Shown: in pieces, positions 32,076 through 40,970 of the stretch | Layout of the letters: each line of letters starts with the position of its first letter | How positions within the stretch are numbered: the first letter of the stretch is position 1 | From: Novosphingobium profundi | GTDB taxonomy: Bacteria > Pseudomonadota > Alphaproteobacteria > Sphingomonadales > Sphingomonadaceae | DNA: 64,000 nucleotides | Direction: 5' to 3' | Assembly (NCBI RefSeq): GCF_018491765.1 | Contig: NZ_JABWCU010000023.1 | Span: forward strand, 22,322-86,321 | Translations under genes and position numbers: made by a program | The notes under the pieces: generated by a model | What the model saw: the letters and a program-made list of their open reading frames with translations, nothing else | Databases searched by the model: none | What the model was told of the DNA's origin: nothing

Positions 32076-33125
32076 GGCTTTGTTGCACAAAAGCCGAAGG
32101 GATTCCGTTGGTGAATCCAGTTGGTTAGGTGGCGGTGATGAGCAAACCGCCCCACGCCCGCTACCGCACGACGAACTGGAAGTCCTACAACGCGGCACTA
32201 GCGCAAAGAGGTTCGCTTCAGGTCTGGTTTGACCCGGGGATGCAGTGGCTTGCCCCGCCCACCGGCAAGCGCGGGCGCCAACCTGTCTTCTCGGACGCCG
32301 CGATCCAGGCCTGCCTGACGCTGAAGGGGGTGTTCAAGCTTCCCTTGCGTCAGACCACCGGCATGGTCGCCAGCCTTCTCGAGATGGCCGGGCTCGATTG
32401 GCCGGTGCCGGATTTCAGCACGCTGAGCCGGAGGCAGAAGACCTTGCTTGTCGAGATACCCTGTCAGCCCAGTTCCGGGCCGTTGCACCTGCTGATAGAC
32501 AGCACGGGTATCAAGGCGGTTGGTGATGGGGAATGGTGCAGGCGCAAGCATGGCCCGTCCAAGCGACGGCAGTGGCGGAAGGTCCACCTGGGTGTGGACC
32601 TCGGATCCTTGGAAATCCACGCCATCGAAGTGACCGGAAGCCGGGTTGGCGACGCCCCCATGCTGCCCGAACTGCTGGAGCAGATCCCACCCGATCAAGC
32701 CATTGCAAGCGTCAGCGCCGACGGCGCCTTTGACACCAGAGCCTGTCACGAAGCGATCGCCGCGCGCGATGCCTATGCCATCATCCCTGCTCGCAGCAAT
32801 GCGCAAGCCTGGCCGGAGAGTACGCCGGGCGTTGCGGCCCGTAACGAAATTGTTCGCTCAAGCCGGCGGTTTGGCAGGACGATCTGGAAGCGATGGAGCG
32901 GCTATCACCAGCGCAGTCTGGTCGAGACGAAAATGCATTGCTTCAAGCTGCTGGGCGAACGGATCATGGCGCGAGACTTCGATCGCCAGGTCGCCGAAAT
33001 GCAAATCCGCGCGGCCATACTCAACCGCTTCACCGCGCTCGGAAGGCCTCAAACGCAGCGTGTCGCGTAACCCAATGCCTTCAAGGGCCAACTGCTGCCT
33101 TGGGGCCGATTTGCGCAACAAAGCC
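32076..33125 (+). mobile_element. IS5-family insertion sequence, about 1050 bp
   Basis: Terminal inverted repeats start GGCTTTGTTGC[AG]CAAA (left 32076 on; right end at 33125 in reverse). The flanks (CTGCAC left, CCTCGA right) do not form a target duplication, and the element sits between the 5' side of one truncated gene and the 3' side of another, which suggests a deletion or rearrangement at the IS. Confidence 0.88.
32138..33070 (+). CDS. tnpA: IS5-family DDE transposase
   Basis: 310 aa from ATG 32138 (AGGTGG upstream). Catalytic landmarks: LLIDSTGIK (first D), SADGAFD (second D) and YHQRSLVETKMHCFKLLG (the Y-(2)-R-(3)-E-(6)-K signature of IS4/IS5 families). Intact length, so probably active. 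Confidence 0.93.
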   Translation: MSKPPHARYRTTNWKSYNAALAQRGSLQVWFDPGMQWLAPPTGKRGRQPVFSDAAIQACLTLKGVFKLPLRQTTGMVASLLEMAGLDWPVPDFSTLSRRQKTLLVEIPCQPSSGPLHLLIDSTGIKAVGDGEWCRRKHGPSKRRQWRKVHLGVDLGSLEIHAIEVTGSRVGDAPMLPELLEQIPPDQAIASVSADGAFDTRACHEAIAARDAYAIIPARSNAQAWPESTPGVAARNEIVRSSRRFGRTIWKRWSGYHQRSLVETKMHCFKLLGERIMARDFDRQVAEMQIRAAILNRFTALGRPQTQRVA

Positions 33126-33840
33126 CCTCGACGATACCCCAGAGAGGCGTGCCGGGCGAAAGGCGAATGCCTGTGCGGTCGGCACCGATGGCCTGCGACG
33201 TCGCTTGCGCCACCTCGATGGCGAAACGGGCGCGGTTCTCGATCGAGCCGCCGTAGCGGTCGGTGCGCTGGTTCGCGCTGGGGGCAAGGAACTGCTGGAT
33301 CAGGTAGGCATTGGCGCCGTGGATCTCGACACCGTCCGCGCCGGCTTCGATCGCCGAGCGGGCGGCGTGCGCGAAGTCGGCGACCGTCGCGGCCACTTCC
33401 TCGGTCGAAAGCGCACGCGGGGTCGGTGCGTCCTGAAGGCCCGTCGGCGTGAACATCTGCGCGCCCGGCGCGATCGCGGACGGGGCGACGCCCTGGCGGT
33501 GGTGCGGCGTGTTGTCGGGGTGCGACATGCGGCCGGCGTGCATCAGCTGGATGAAGATGTGCCCACCCTTGGCGTGGACGGCCTCGGTGGTCGCGCGCCA
33601 GGCCGCGACGTGCTCGCTGGTGTAGATGCCGGGCGTCGTCATGTAGCCTTGCCCGTCTTCGGAAGGCTGGGTGCCTTCGGTCACGATGAGGCCGATGCTG
33701 GCGCGCTGCGCGTAATAGTCGGCGGCCAGCGCACCGGGGGTGCCGTCGAGGTTCGCACGACTGCGTGTCATCGGCGCCATGACGAGGCGATTGGGCAGGT
33801 CGTAGCGACCGAGGCGGACGGGATCGAAGGGGGTGCTCAC
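33126..33840 (-). pseudogene. Old yellow enzyme family oxidoreductase, 3' end lost
   Basis: Starts at GTG 33840 (GGAGA six bases upstream) and shows NADH:flavin oxidoreductase landmarks: LPNRLVMAPMTRSRA, IFIQLMHAGRMS, the substrate-binding HGANAYL and QRTDRYGGSIENR. Family members are about 360 aa; here the frame runs into the IS5 end after about 238 residues (SPGTPLWGI), losing the C-terminal part that holds FMN phosphate-binding strands, so it should be non-functional. It diverges from a LysR gene, its likely former regulator. Confidence 0.88.
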
Positions 33841-33946
33841 GGTATGTCTCCGTTCGGGGAATGTCTGGGCCCCACTATCGTCATTCGATTGATCGGGATA
33901 AAGCCATCGATCTGGAGAACATTGATCCAATGATGGAACAATCGGC

Positions 33947-34825
33947 ATGATGCATCTCGACGACATGGCGCTCTTCGTCGAAGTGGTGAAGGCGAAGAGC
34001 TTTCGCGGCGCTGCAGAAGCGCTCGGCATGCCCAACTCCACGGTCTCGCGCCGCATCAGCATGCTGGAAAAGGCGCTCGGCCTCAGGCTTCTCCACCGCA
34101 CGACGCGGCGGATCGAGCTTACCGAGGCGGGCCAGGTCTACTACGAGCGGAGCAAGCGCATCGTCGAGGAAGCGCGTCTTGCGCATCTCGAACTGGGCGA
34201 CATGCTGGCGCAGCCGACGGGGGTGCTGCGCGCATCGCTGCCGGTGGACTTCGCCGTGACCTATCTTGCGCCGCTCGTTGCCGAATTTGCGCGGCTCTAT
34301 CCCGGCATAAGCTTCGAGATCGACCTCACGCCGCGGCGCATTGACCTGGTCAGCGAGCGTTTCGACATCGCCATCCGCATGGGCGAACCCGAGGATTCGC
34401 ACCTCATCGCCCGGCCGCTGGCCCGTCTGGTTCCCCACCTCTACGCCGCGCCGTCCTATCTCGCGCTGCGGGGCGAACCGATCAGCCCGCAGGACCTCGG
34501 CCGACACGATTGCATGGGCATGATCCGCGAGGGTCATTGGATGCTCACTCGCGGCGATAGCCAATGCGAGGTCCCCGTGGGTGGACGCTTTCACCTGAAC
34601 AATGTCGGTATGATCAAGCGGTTGAGCACCCTGGGGCTCGGCGTCATCCTCGTTCCTGAGGAAATCGTGGCGGACGAACTTGCCTCGAGCCAACTGCAAC
34701 GCATCCTGCCGGATTGGCAGGGCAAACCCATGCCCGTCTACGCTTTGACCGAGACCCGCCTGCTTCCAGCCAAGACCCAGCGTTTCATCGAGTTCCTGAG
34801 GGAAAAGCTGGCTTCGAAGCGGTGA
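33947..34825 (+). CDS. LysR-family transcriptional regulator
   Basis: 292 aa: N-terminal winged helix (LDDMALFVEVVKAKSFRGAA, LGMPNSTVSRRISMLE, LLHRTTRRIELTEAG) and a C-terminal effector-binding domain. It diverges from the old-yellow-enzyme gene with 106 bases between, where a LysR-type dyad (ATTGATCCAATGATGGAACA) is visible near 33920. It probably regulated that oxidoreductase; with the target broken its present role is unknown. Confidence 0.92.
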   Translation: MMHLDDMALFVEVVKAKSFRGAAEALGMPNSTVSRRISMLEKALGLRLLHRTTRRIELTEAGQVYYERSKRIVEEARLAHLELGDMLAQPTGVLRASLPVDFAVTYLAPLVAEFARLYPGISFEIDLTPRRIDLVSERFDIAIRMGEPEDSHLIARPLARLVPHLYAAPSYLALRGEPISPQDLGRHDCMGMIREGHWMLTRGDSQCEVPVGGRFHLNNVGMIKRLSTLGLGVILVPEEIVADELASSQLQRILPDWQGKPMPVYALTETRLLPAKTQRFIEFLREKLASKR

Positions 34826-34883
34826 TGATGTCGCCTCTTACGAGGTGGGGGAAGTCCTAAACAAAGCGGACACCGGTCCGACC

Positions 34884-34930
34884 GGAATTGGGAAGCGAAA
34901 GTCGGCGACTGAGCGGCGACAAAGGGTCGG
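34884..34930. repeat. Dispersed intergenic repeat, copy A
   Basis: GAATTGGGAAGCG...ACTGAGCGGC.A.AAAGGGTCGG. Related units lie at 35976-36046 and 36153-36193. Comparable units are scattered in intergenic DNA of sphingomonads. Confidence 0.6.
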
Positions 34931-34999
34931 TGACCGAAATCGCGGTTCCTCCTGACCAGTAAGCGTCCATATAGCTCTCTGCCGCGAGCAAATTCAGCC

Positions 35000-35362
35000 T
35001 TAGGGCTGGGACGAGGCTGAAGCCAGCGTTGCTGCCACGCGCGCCCGATTTTGCGTCCCCCATTCGCACAGGGGACGCAGCGTCTCGACCAAAGTCTCGC
35101 CAAAGGGCGTCAGCGCGTAATCGACCATCGGTGGCACACGTTGGTGATCCCGCCGGATGAGCACGTTCATCGCGACCAACTCTCGCAATTGCTGGATAAG
35201 GACTTTCTCGCTGATGCCTACGACACGCTGCTTCACCTGGGAAAATCGGGCCGGGCCACCCTGAAGGTGGTAGAGGATCAAGGGCTTCCACTTGCCTCCA
35301 ATCACCTTCAACGAGACGTCGAGTCCGCAGGGGCTATCCATCATGTCCATGTGCAATTCCAT
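35000..35362 (-). CDS. HxlR-family transcriptional regulator
   Basis: 120 aa with the HxlR winged-helix signature: VIGGKWKPLILYHLQGGPARF, then GISEKVLIQQLREL and DYALTPFGETL. A cysteine near the N terminus (SPCGLD) occurs where many HxlR/MarR-like regulators sense electrophiles or oxidants. It diverges from the SnoaL-like gene; the palindrome at 35366-35377 next to its start is the likely operator for both. Confidence 0.9.
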   Translation of the reverse strand: MELHMDMMDSPCGLDVSLKVIGGKWKPLILYHLQGGPARFSQVKQRVVGISEKVLIQQLRELVAMNVLIRRDHQRVPPMVDYALTPFGETLVETLRPLCEWGTQNRARVAATLASASSQP

Positions 35363-35365
35363 ACT

Positions 35366-35377
35366 TACCTTTAGGTA
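35366..35377. promoter_or_regulatory. Putative HxlR operator
   Basis: TACCT-TT-AGGTA palindrome, extended by ACTTACC/GGTAGGT, between hxlR and the SnoaL-like gene. Operators of HxlR regulators often have this TACCTA.TAGGTA-like form. Confidence 0.55.
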
Positions 35378-35472
35378 GGTACTGCCATGATTGTAACCTC
35401 ATGTCTATCTGGTGTGCCGAGCGTGGCCCAGGCTGGGCCGACGCCTGCCTCTCTCAAGGAAGGACACTCGGA

Positions 35473-35886
35473 ATGACACGCAATATTCAGACCATCGAAA
35501 AGCTTTATGCCGCAGCTGAAGGCGCTAGCCTTGACCTTCCAGGTTTCCTGTCCTGCTTTGCGCCGAACGGCTATGCCCGTAATGTCCCTGCCGGGATCGA
35601 CTTTCGCGGTGAAGACATCGCCCTTGTCGCCAGCGCAATGGCTGAAGCGTTTCCGGACGTGCACCGGGAGATCCTGCATGTCGAAGCAACCGACGACCTC
35701 GTCGTCGTCGAACTGGCCATTCGTGGAGAGCATCGAGGCACCTTGATGACGCCCGCCGGCGCCGTGCCGGCTACCGGCAAACGTATCGACGTGCCGTGCT
35801 GCGACGTGTTCCATATGAAAGAAGGCAAGGTGACTGCCTTTCATTGCTACAATGCGGCCAATATCCTGCAGCAACAACTCGCATAG
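35473..35886 (+). CDS. SnoaL-like polyketide cyclase / ester cyclase family protein
   Basis: 137 aa from ATG 35473 (AAGGA upstream). The NTF2-like fold is suggested by FLSCFAPNGYARNVPAGIDFRGEDI, FPDVHREILHVEATDDLVVVELAIRGEH and DVFHMKEGKVTAFHCYNA. Members are small enzymes or binding proteins without a fixed substrate. The neighbouring HxlR regulator probably controls it. Confidence 0.8.
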   Translation: MTRNIQTIEKLYAAAEGASLDLPGFLSCFAPNGYARNVPAGIDFRGEDIALVASAMAEAFPDVHREILHVEATDDLVVVELAIRGEHRGTLMTPAGAVPATGKRIDVPCCDVFHMKEGKVTAFHCYNAANILQQQLA

Positions 35887-35975
35887 ACCGAATTGACAGG
35901 ATGGGCGGCGGAACGTCGATCAGGAAGATCTGTTCCTAGCAGCGACATCTTCAGCGGCGGTCAACCTTGGCTCAC

Positions 35976-36193
35976 TCGGGATTGGGAAACTGCGAGTCCG
36001 CTCCTGAGAAGCGGAAATTGGCGCCTGAGCGGCAATAAAGGGTCGGCTGCAGACGCCGCATAGAGTCAGCTATCCCCGCGACAAAACTCCAATCCGGCCA
36101 TTCCGCAACCGGCCCCTTGCGCGTTCCCAATGGGTTAGCGGACGACCTTGCCTGAGAATGGAAATTCCTCAGCTGAGCGGCAAAGAAAGGTTG
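35976..36193. repeat. Dispersed intergenic repeats, copies B and C
   Basis: Two further units related to 34884-34930: GGGATTGGGAAA...GCCTGAGCGGCAATAAAGGGTCGG (about 35976-36046) and a weaker one near 36153-36193 (GAGAATGGAAATT...CTGAGCGGCAAAGAAAGG). No gene lies in 35887-36316. Confidence 0.6.
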
Positions 36194-36200
36194 TAGATGT

Positions 36201-36307
36201 TAGAGCATTTTCCAGTCAGGTGGAATCACCTGACGGTTCAGAAAATGCGTTAAAACAAAAGTCTAGAGCGGTAGATCTGATGCAATCTGATCGAAAACCG
36301 CTCTAGA
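36201..36307. repeat. Palindromic mobile-repeat (RIME/MITE-like) unit
   Basis: TAGAGCATTTTCC, an inner palindrome CAGGTGGAATCACCTG, then GTCTAGAGCGGT...ACCGCTCTAG as a second inverted pair. This arrangement of an AGAGCATTTTC end and a CTAGAGCGGTT end is found in palindromic intergenic elements of alphaproteobacteria. It lies just downstream of the PIN toxin gene's stop, and may act as its terminator. Confidence 0.65.
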
Positions 36308-36316
36308 AGCCAGCCT

Positions 36317-36907
36317 TCAGATCGAGCCGAGGTGGGGCGTGACGATCGAAGCTGTTTCGAGCAGGCCGTTGGCTTCCAAGGCCCGTAAAAAGTCTTCAGG
36401 GGACATTTCAGGTCGCTTCAGGCGCTCGCGCATTTTCCGGATGGCGGCGATCGCCCGCCCCTCTTCAAGGGCAATGGTGTCGGCAATGAAGTCGTCGGCG
36501 CTTCGTGCCTCGATGTTGAGTTGGCCGAGGATGTCAGCCGGAAAATCTTTCAGATTCTCGGTGACGAGGGCCTGGGCTTGCGTTTTGACGGCAGCGGCGA
36601 TGACGTGTTCGTCGCCAGGGTCGGGCAAGCCAAACTGGGCGCTGCCAATCAGCGTGAAGTCTTCGACCATGGCCTCCGGGAAGGCTGTCTGCATAGCCTG
36701 TACCGCTCGCACTCCTCGCGCCTCAGGATCATCGAGACCGCGCTCTCGCGCCATTTTGATCAGGGCTGCTTTGGTCTCGGTCAGAATGGGCTCTGACCAG
36801 CGGATGCGGAAAAATTCGGCTTCCGCAAGCGACAGGAGCAAGTTGCGCCGCCAGACACTGACGAGCGTACAGGCATCAATGAGGGCAGTGTAGCGGTTTG
36901 CGAACAC
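36317..36907 (-). CDS. PIN-domain toxin of a type II toxin-antitoxin pair
   Basis: 196 aa. PIN-fold acidic residues are visible in ALIDACTLVSV (first D), in ILTETKAAL (E) and in DPGDEHVIAAAV (the D-x-x-D of the metal site), consistent with a Mg-dependent ribonuclease. The gene starts (GTG 36907) four bases after the antitoxin stop, so both are in one operon. Confidence 0.85.
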   Translation of the reverse strand: MFANRYTALIDACTLVSVWRRNLLLSLAEAEFFRIRWSEPILTETKAALIKMARERGLDDPEARGVRAVQAMQTAFPEAMVEDFTLIGSAQFGLPDPGDEHVIAAAVKTQAQALVTENLKDFPADILGQLNIEARSADDFIADTIALEEGRAIAAIRKMRERLKRPEMSPEDFLRALEANGLLETASIVTPHLGSI

Positions 36908-36910
36908 GGG

Positions 36911-37369
36911 TCAGACCAGGTCGGCATCGCCGCTGATGAGTTCGTCGAGGGCCCGCGAACGTTCATCATCGCGCTGCGCCTTGTAGCGAAACACGTCATC
37001 GGCCCGGATGCGGCGATGACGTCCGACCAGAGTGTGGGGCATCGCCTCCTGCTCAAGCAGCTTGATCAGGTAGGGACGTGACACATTGAGGAGATCGGCG
37101 GCTTGCTGCGTCGTCAGCATTTCCTGGATCGGCACGAGTGTGACCGCGCTGCCGCTGCCGATATGGCGCAGCAATTCCAAAAACAGATCAGACATGGCGG
37201 GCGTGAGAGTAATTTCGACCGGCTTTTTTGATTCCGGCTCCTGGACACGCAATGTCGCTTCACCCGACTTTTGGGCCGCCAGCATGCGACGAAGCTGGTT
37301 CGCGATCTGACGGTCATCAGCCGACGGCATATGGCCGCCGAACGGCTCTGAATGCGCCGGCAATGTCAT
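36911..37369 (-). CDS. Excisionase-type HTH antitoxin
   Basis: 152 aa with a C-terminal MerR/excisionase-like helix-turn-helix: MLTTQQAADLLNVSRPYLIKLLEQ and RRIRADDVFRYK. GGAGAG lies six bases before the ATG. Pairs of an excisionase-type HTH protein and a PIN protein form toxin-antitoxin modules on plasmids and chromosomes; here it is expected to bind its own promoter and neutralise the PIN protein. Confidence 0.85.
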   Translation of the reverse strand: MTLPAHSEPFGGHMPSADDRQIANQLRRMLAAQKSGEATLRVQEPESKKPVEITLTPAMSDLFLELLRHIGSGSAVTLVPIQEMLTTQQAADLLNVSRPYLIKLLEQEAMPHTLVGRHRRIRADDVFRYKAQRDDERSRALDELISGDADLV

Positions 37370-37801
37370 GGGAACTCTCCGTGGTAGAGCAATTCAGTAG
37401 CATATATTCGAAATAAACGCAACGAGAATCGGTTCCCTCGGGCGTCGTACCCTTGTCCGGATCTACAAACATCGAGGGCCAGCGGGGCGCCAGCGACGCG
37501 CAGAAGCACGGATCAAGGGAACGGCGCAATGGGTGCACAAGGCAACGTCCTGCCCTTGCTTGTCGCGCGCGATGGATTGCCGCGAAGGCTCGTGCCAGCC
37601 CAGGAAACAAAGCAGGGATCTCATGCACGCCGCTTACCGTTTGCAACGGCAGGTGTCATCCAGAACTGGCGGTGTTTTGAGGCCTGGCGGTTGTCCACAT
37701 CCGCAGGCCGATCCTGTAATCGCCTGCGTGAATCAGCAAGCGGCCTGTGATTCAAAATTCGCGTTGGATCGCGGCCTTTGCGCGCGCGTAAAACGTGTCC
37801 C
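37370..37801. other. Non-coding stretch
   Basis: I see no supported gene, hairpin or repeat in these 430 bases apart from the promoter area of the antitoxin at the left edge. Confidence 0.4.
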
Positions 37802-38098
37802 ATGGACATCGAGACGACACTCAACCAGCTGCTGGCACCCGAAGGCGGACACCTCGCGCTGGAAGCCTGCGACCCGGCACGCGGGCTCGCACGGCGCTGG
37901 CAGGTCGAGGTGGGCCAGGACCTGTTTGGATGGACCACGCTGAGCTGGAACTGGGGGCGGATCGGGACGGCCGGGCAGGGCAAGCAGCTTTCCTTCGCCG
38001 CGCGATCCGAGGCCCGCAAGGCGGTGCGCGCGTTGTTGCAACGGCGGATGCGCGCGCCGCGCCGGATCGGTGTCGCTTACGTGCCTGTCGCCTCCTGA
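37802..38098 (+). CDS. WGR domain protein, 98 aa
   Basis: A stand-alone WGR domain: LEACDPARGLARRWQVEVGQ, then the signature SWNWGRIGTAGQGKQLSFA and EARKAVRALLQRR. WGR domains bind nucleic acids in PARP and in bacterial MolR-type proteins; short single-domain forms are common in alphaproteobacterial accessory DNA. No clear ribosome site is visible at ATG 37802, so the start is tentative. Its 3' end overlaps that of the convergent DUF1612 gene by 22 bases. Confidence 0.75.
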   Translation: MDIETTLNQLLAPEGGHLALEACDPARGLARRWQVEVGQDLFGWTTLSWNWGRIGTAGQGKQLSFAARSEARKAVRALLQRRMRAPRRIGVAYVPVAS

Positions 38099-39270
38099 TC
38101 TTCAGTGCGCGCGAGCAGGCGATCGATGTCGGCCATGGCTTGGTCAAGCGCATCGACCGCCGGGCCGAGGGCGTTCGAGGCGGCCGGAGCACGGATATTG
38201 GACGGCCTCGCATCCTCGCTCGCCACCAGCAGCACTCTGCCGTGGCTTTGCCGAGCCTCGGCCAATCCGACCTCGCGCAACGCGTCGCGTAGCGCATAAG
38301 TCCCCCGTCGTCTGACCCCGACCGCGTCCATCAACTGGTCGAGCCCAAGCGGCGCAAACCCAGCCAGCAAAATCCAGGCCGCGCCCGCGCGCGAGTTCCG
38401 ACGAAGCCCGGCGAGGCGCTGCGTGAGGAGCGCGGCGCGCGCGTGCGCCGTATCGAGCGCCGCCAGATGCGCGGTGGCGACGACATTGAGAGTATGGGCA
38501 AGTTGGAGCTTCTGTCGATCCGCCGCATGGGCCATTAACAGGCGCTCGGTGGTGAATAGACCGGGCATCGGCAGCGCACGCGCCAGCGACTTGCGCCGCG
38601 CAAGGTGGGCGCTCACGGCGACATCGAGCGCCCAGAGCGGCGTGATCGGGCGCCGCCCCGCGAGCGCGACCCAGGTCTCGCCTGTGTCGAACGTGCGAAC
38701 GCCCGCTTCCATCGGGGCAAAGGCCGGGGCGTGCGTAGCGGAAGTGCACAGCGCCGCCAGGGTATCGAAAGGGAGCGGGCCGTTTACGTCATCGGGCATG
38801 CCTTCGACCAGCGCGCACGCGCGTTCGAGCGCGCCGATGGTTGCGTCGGTCTCACGGGCCTGATCTTCGAGGGAAAGCGGCACCTCGTCGCCGACAAAGC
38901 GCGCGCAGCGCGCGAGCGTCCGCGCTGTCTCGGCAAGCGGCTCCCAAGGGTGGAGCGCCATTTCGGAGAGGAGGGCGCGCACGATCGCGAGCGCTGAGGA
39001 AGGCGCCTCGGCGACGCGCTCGGGCCCACGCGCGAGGCCTGCAAACCAGGCCTCAAATCGCTCCGGGGCATCAAGATAGCCCGCTTGGGTAAGCGCGCCG
39101 AGCAGCGTGCGGCGCACCAGATCGGCGCAGAACAGCCGTTCTTCGGTCTCGCCAAGGCTGGATAGCCGTCCATCGAGCCTGCCCAGCGCATAAGCGGCTA
39201 ACGTCTCGGCGCGCGCTAGCTCACGCGGGTCGACAGTGTCCTCGGAGGACCAGGGATCGAAGGGCTCCAT
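38077..39270 (-). CDS. DUF1612 / RHE_PE00001 family protein
   Basis: 397 aa from ATG 39270. It resembles the RHE_PE00001-type proteins of rhizobial and sphingomonad plasmids: middle GRRPITPLWALDVAVSAHLARRKSLARALP, LLMAHAADRQKLQLA and a C-terminal helix-turn-helix part (LMDAVGVRRRGTYALRDALREVGL). Function is unknown; the HTH suggests DNA binding. An unusual palindrome at 39332-39355 lies upstream and could be its target. The frame is open to 39306 but no ribosome site decides the start. Confidence 0.75.
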   Translation of the reverse strand: MEPFDPWSSEDTVDPRELARAETLAAYALGRLDGRLSSLGETEERLFCADLVRRTLLGALTQAGYLDAPERFEAWFAGLARGPERVAEAPSSALAIVRALLSEMALHPWEPLAETARTLARCARFVGDEVPLSLEDQARETDATIGALERACALVEGMPDDVNGPLPFDTLAALCTSATHAPAFAPMEAGVRTFDTGETWVALAGRRPITPLWALDVAVSAHLARRKSLARALPMPGLFTTERLLMAHAADRQKLQLAHTLNVVATAHLAALDTAHARAALLTQRLAGLRRNSRAGAAWILLAGFAPLGLDQLMDAVGVRRRGTYALRDALREVGLAEARQSHGRVLLVASEDARPSNIRAPAASNALGPAVDALDQAMADIDRLLARTEDQEATGT

Positions 39271-39331
39271 GGCGAAAGGTGTAGTTAAGTTCCGATAACT
39301 GCACAACGGCTTGAAGGGTTGTTAAGCGAAC

Positions 39332-39355
39332 ATGTGATAATTGCAGTTATCACAT
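39332..39355. promoter_or_regulatory. Strong palindrome between divergent DUF1612 and integrase genes
   Basis: ATGTGATAA-TTGCAG-TTATCACAT, 9-bp perfect arms. A related half, GATAACTGCA, occurs near 39291. It could be an operator for the DUF1612 HTH protein or a core binding site of the adjacent recombinase. Confidence 0.55.
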
Positions 39356-39417
39356 AAGCAGATTTGACCGTTCTTTATAAGGTGGGCTACAAGCGCGGCT
39401 GAGGAGCGAGGCGCGTC

Positions 39418-40656
39418 GTGAGCACCGAAACCGCCCGGGAAGGGCCAGAAATCCCCGTAGCGCCGCCTGAGGCTGTCCTGCCGGCGGTCAGGGCGCCGGC
39501 CGACCTTGCGCGGACGATCGTGCAGATGCGCGCCGGCGAGCGCATCACCGTCAACGAGGGCCTGATCGCCGCCTATCAGGCCGCTTCATCGCCCCATAGC
39601 ATCCGTGCGCTCAAGTCCGACGTCGAGGCGTTCGATGCGTGGTGTAGGCGCAACAACCGGATTGCACTGCCGGCCACGCCCGAGATCGTCGCCGACTATC
39701 TCGACGCGCGGGCAGGGCAGGGGGCCAAGCCCGCCTCGCTTGGCCGCTACAAGGCGTCGATCGCCAAGATCCATCAGCTGCTTGATCTCAAGGATCCCAC
39801 CCAGGCTGATCTCGTGAAGCTGCGGCTACGCGCGATCCGGCGCGAGAAGGGCACCGCGCAGGCTCAGGCGCGTCCCTTGCGCTTCAAGGGGCCAGTGCGA
39901 GACGTGGAGCGCGACAGTCCTCGCGGACTGAATGTGCGAGCTTTGCTGGAGGCGTGCGCGGGCGATCTGCCAGGCCTGCGGGACCGAGCCCTGTTGTCGG
40001 TGGCCTATGACACGGGGCTCCGTGCATCGGAGCTCGTCGCAATCAGCATCAATGACATTCTCGAGGCGCTTGATCCCGAAGCGCGCCTCCTCGCCATCGC
40101 GCGAAGCAAAGGCGATCAGGAGGGCGAGGGAGCCACAGCCTATTTGTCGCCCCGCTCTGTGCGGGCTGTCGCGGCGTGGAGAGAGGCCGCTGGGATCGAC
40201 GCGGGGCCGTTGTTCCGGCGGGTGCAGGTACGGCGCTACAAAGCGCGGGCGGCTGTGAAGGGTCGTTCGATCGACAGCATCTCGGGCCGTGAGACTTGGG
40301 ATCTGCGCAAGACGCTGTCCAAGCCCGCTGTGAAGGCGCGGGTCGAGTATGACATCGGCGCCGCGGCGCTCCATCCGGGATCGATCGGCCCGATCTGGCG
40401 GGCAATCATTCAGCGTGCGTTCGATCGCGGCGCGCTGCCCGATTTGACGGCGGACGATCTGGCGCGGTTGCTGAAGGGGATCAGTGCGCACTCGACGCGG
40501 ATCGGGCTCAATCAGGACCTGTTCGCCAGCGGGGAGGATTTGGCCGGCATCATGGACGCGCTGCGGTGGAAGTCGCCGCGGATGCCGCTCGCTTATAATC
40601 GCAATCTCGCGGCAGAGCAGGGGGCGGCGGGGCGCCTTATGGCGAAGATTGGCTAG
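39418..40656 (+). CDS. Tyrosine recombinase / integrase, 412 aa
   Basis: GTG start. Core-binding domain around residues 45-130 (SPHSIRALKSDVEAFDAWCRRNN) and catalytic domain with DTGLRASELVAISI (first R), AHSTRIGLNQDLF (in place of H-x-x-R, S-x-x-S-T-R) and the final segment MPLAYNRNLA (catalytic Y). It resembles plasmid and integrative-element integrases of sphingomonads. It lies outside the 40926-43998 transposon and may belong with DUF1612 and WGR to an older integrative module. Confidence 0.88.
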   Translation: MSTETAREGPEIPVAPPEAVLPAVRAPADLARTIVQMRAGERITVNEGLIAAYQAASSPHSIRALKSDVEAFDAWCRRNNRIALPATPEIVADYLDARAGQGAKPASLGRYKASIAKIHQLLDLKDPTQADLVKLRLRAIRREKGTAQAQARPLRFKGPVRDVERDSPRGLNVRALLEACAGDLPGLRDRALLSVAYDTGLRASELVAISINDILEALDPEARLLAIARSKGDQEGEGATAYLSPRSVRAVAAWREAAGIDAGPLFRRVQVRRYKARAAVKGRSIDSISGRETWDLRKTLSKPAVKARVEYDIGAAALHPGSIGPIWRAIIQRAFDRGALPDLTADDLARLLKGISAHSTRIGLNQDLFASGEDLAGIMDALRWKSPRMPLAYNRNLAAEQGAAGRLMAKIG

Positions 40657-40970
40657 TCATGACGGCCTAAATAGGTCTTTGGATGATGCCGTGCGACCAC
40701 ACGACGGCGGCAGGTAGATCGAGGGATTTGCGCAGCGGCAAGAACCGGAGAAGGGAGGCTGAGCCCCCGGGGTCTTGAGCTACAACGTTAAGCCTAAGAA
40801 ACGGGCAGGGGCCTGGTAGCGCGTAGTGTATGAGCGAAGCCACCATCGCTCAAACTCATCAGCACAGTCCAATTTCGAAGAGGAAACAAGAAAGTGGTTC
40901 CGGAAACGGTATGGATCTTATCCTGTGTAAACGCTCGCGCTAAATGGCGGCGTTCTGATCGCGCTATTTG

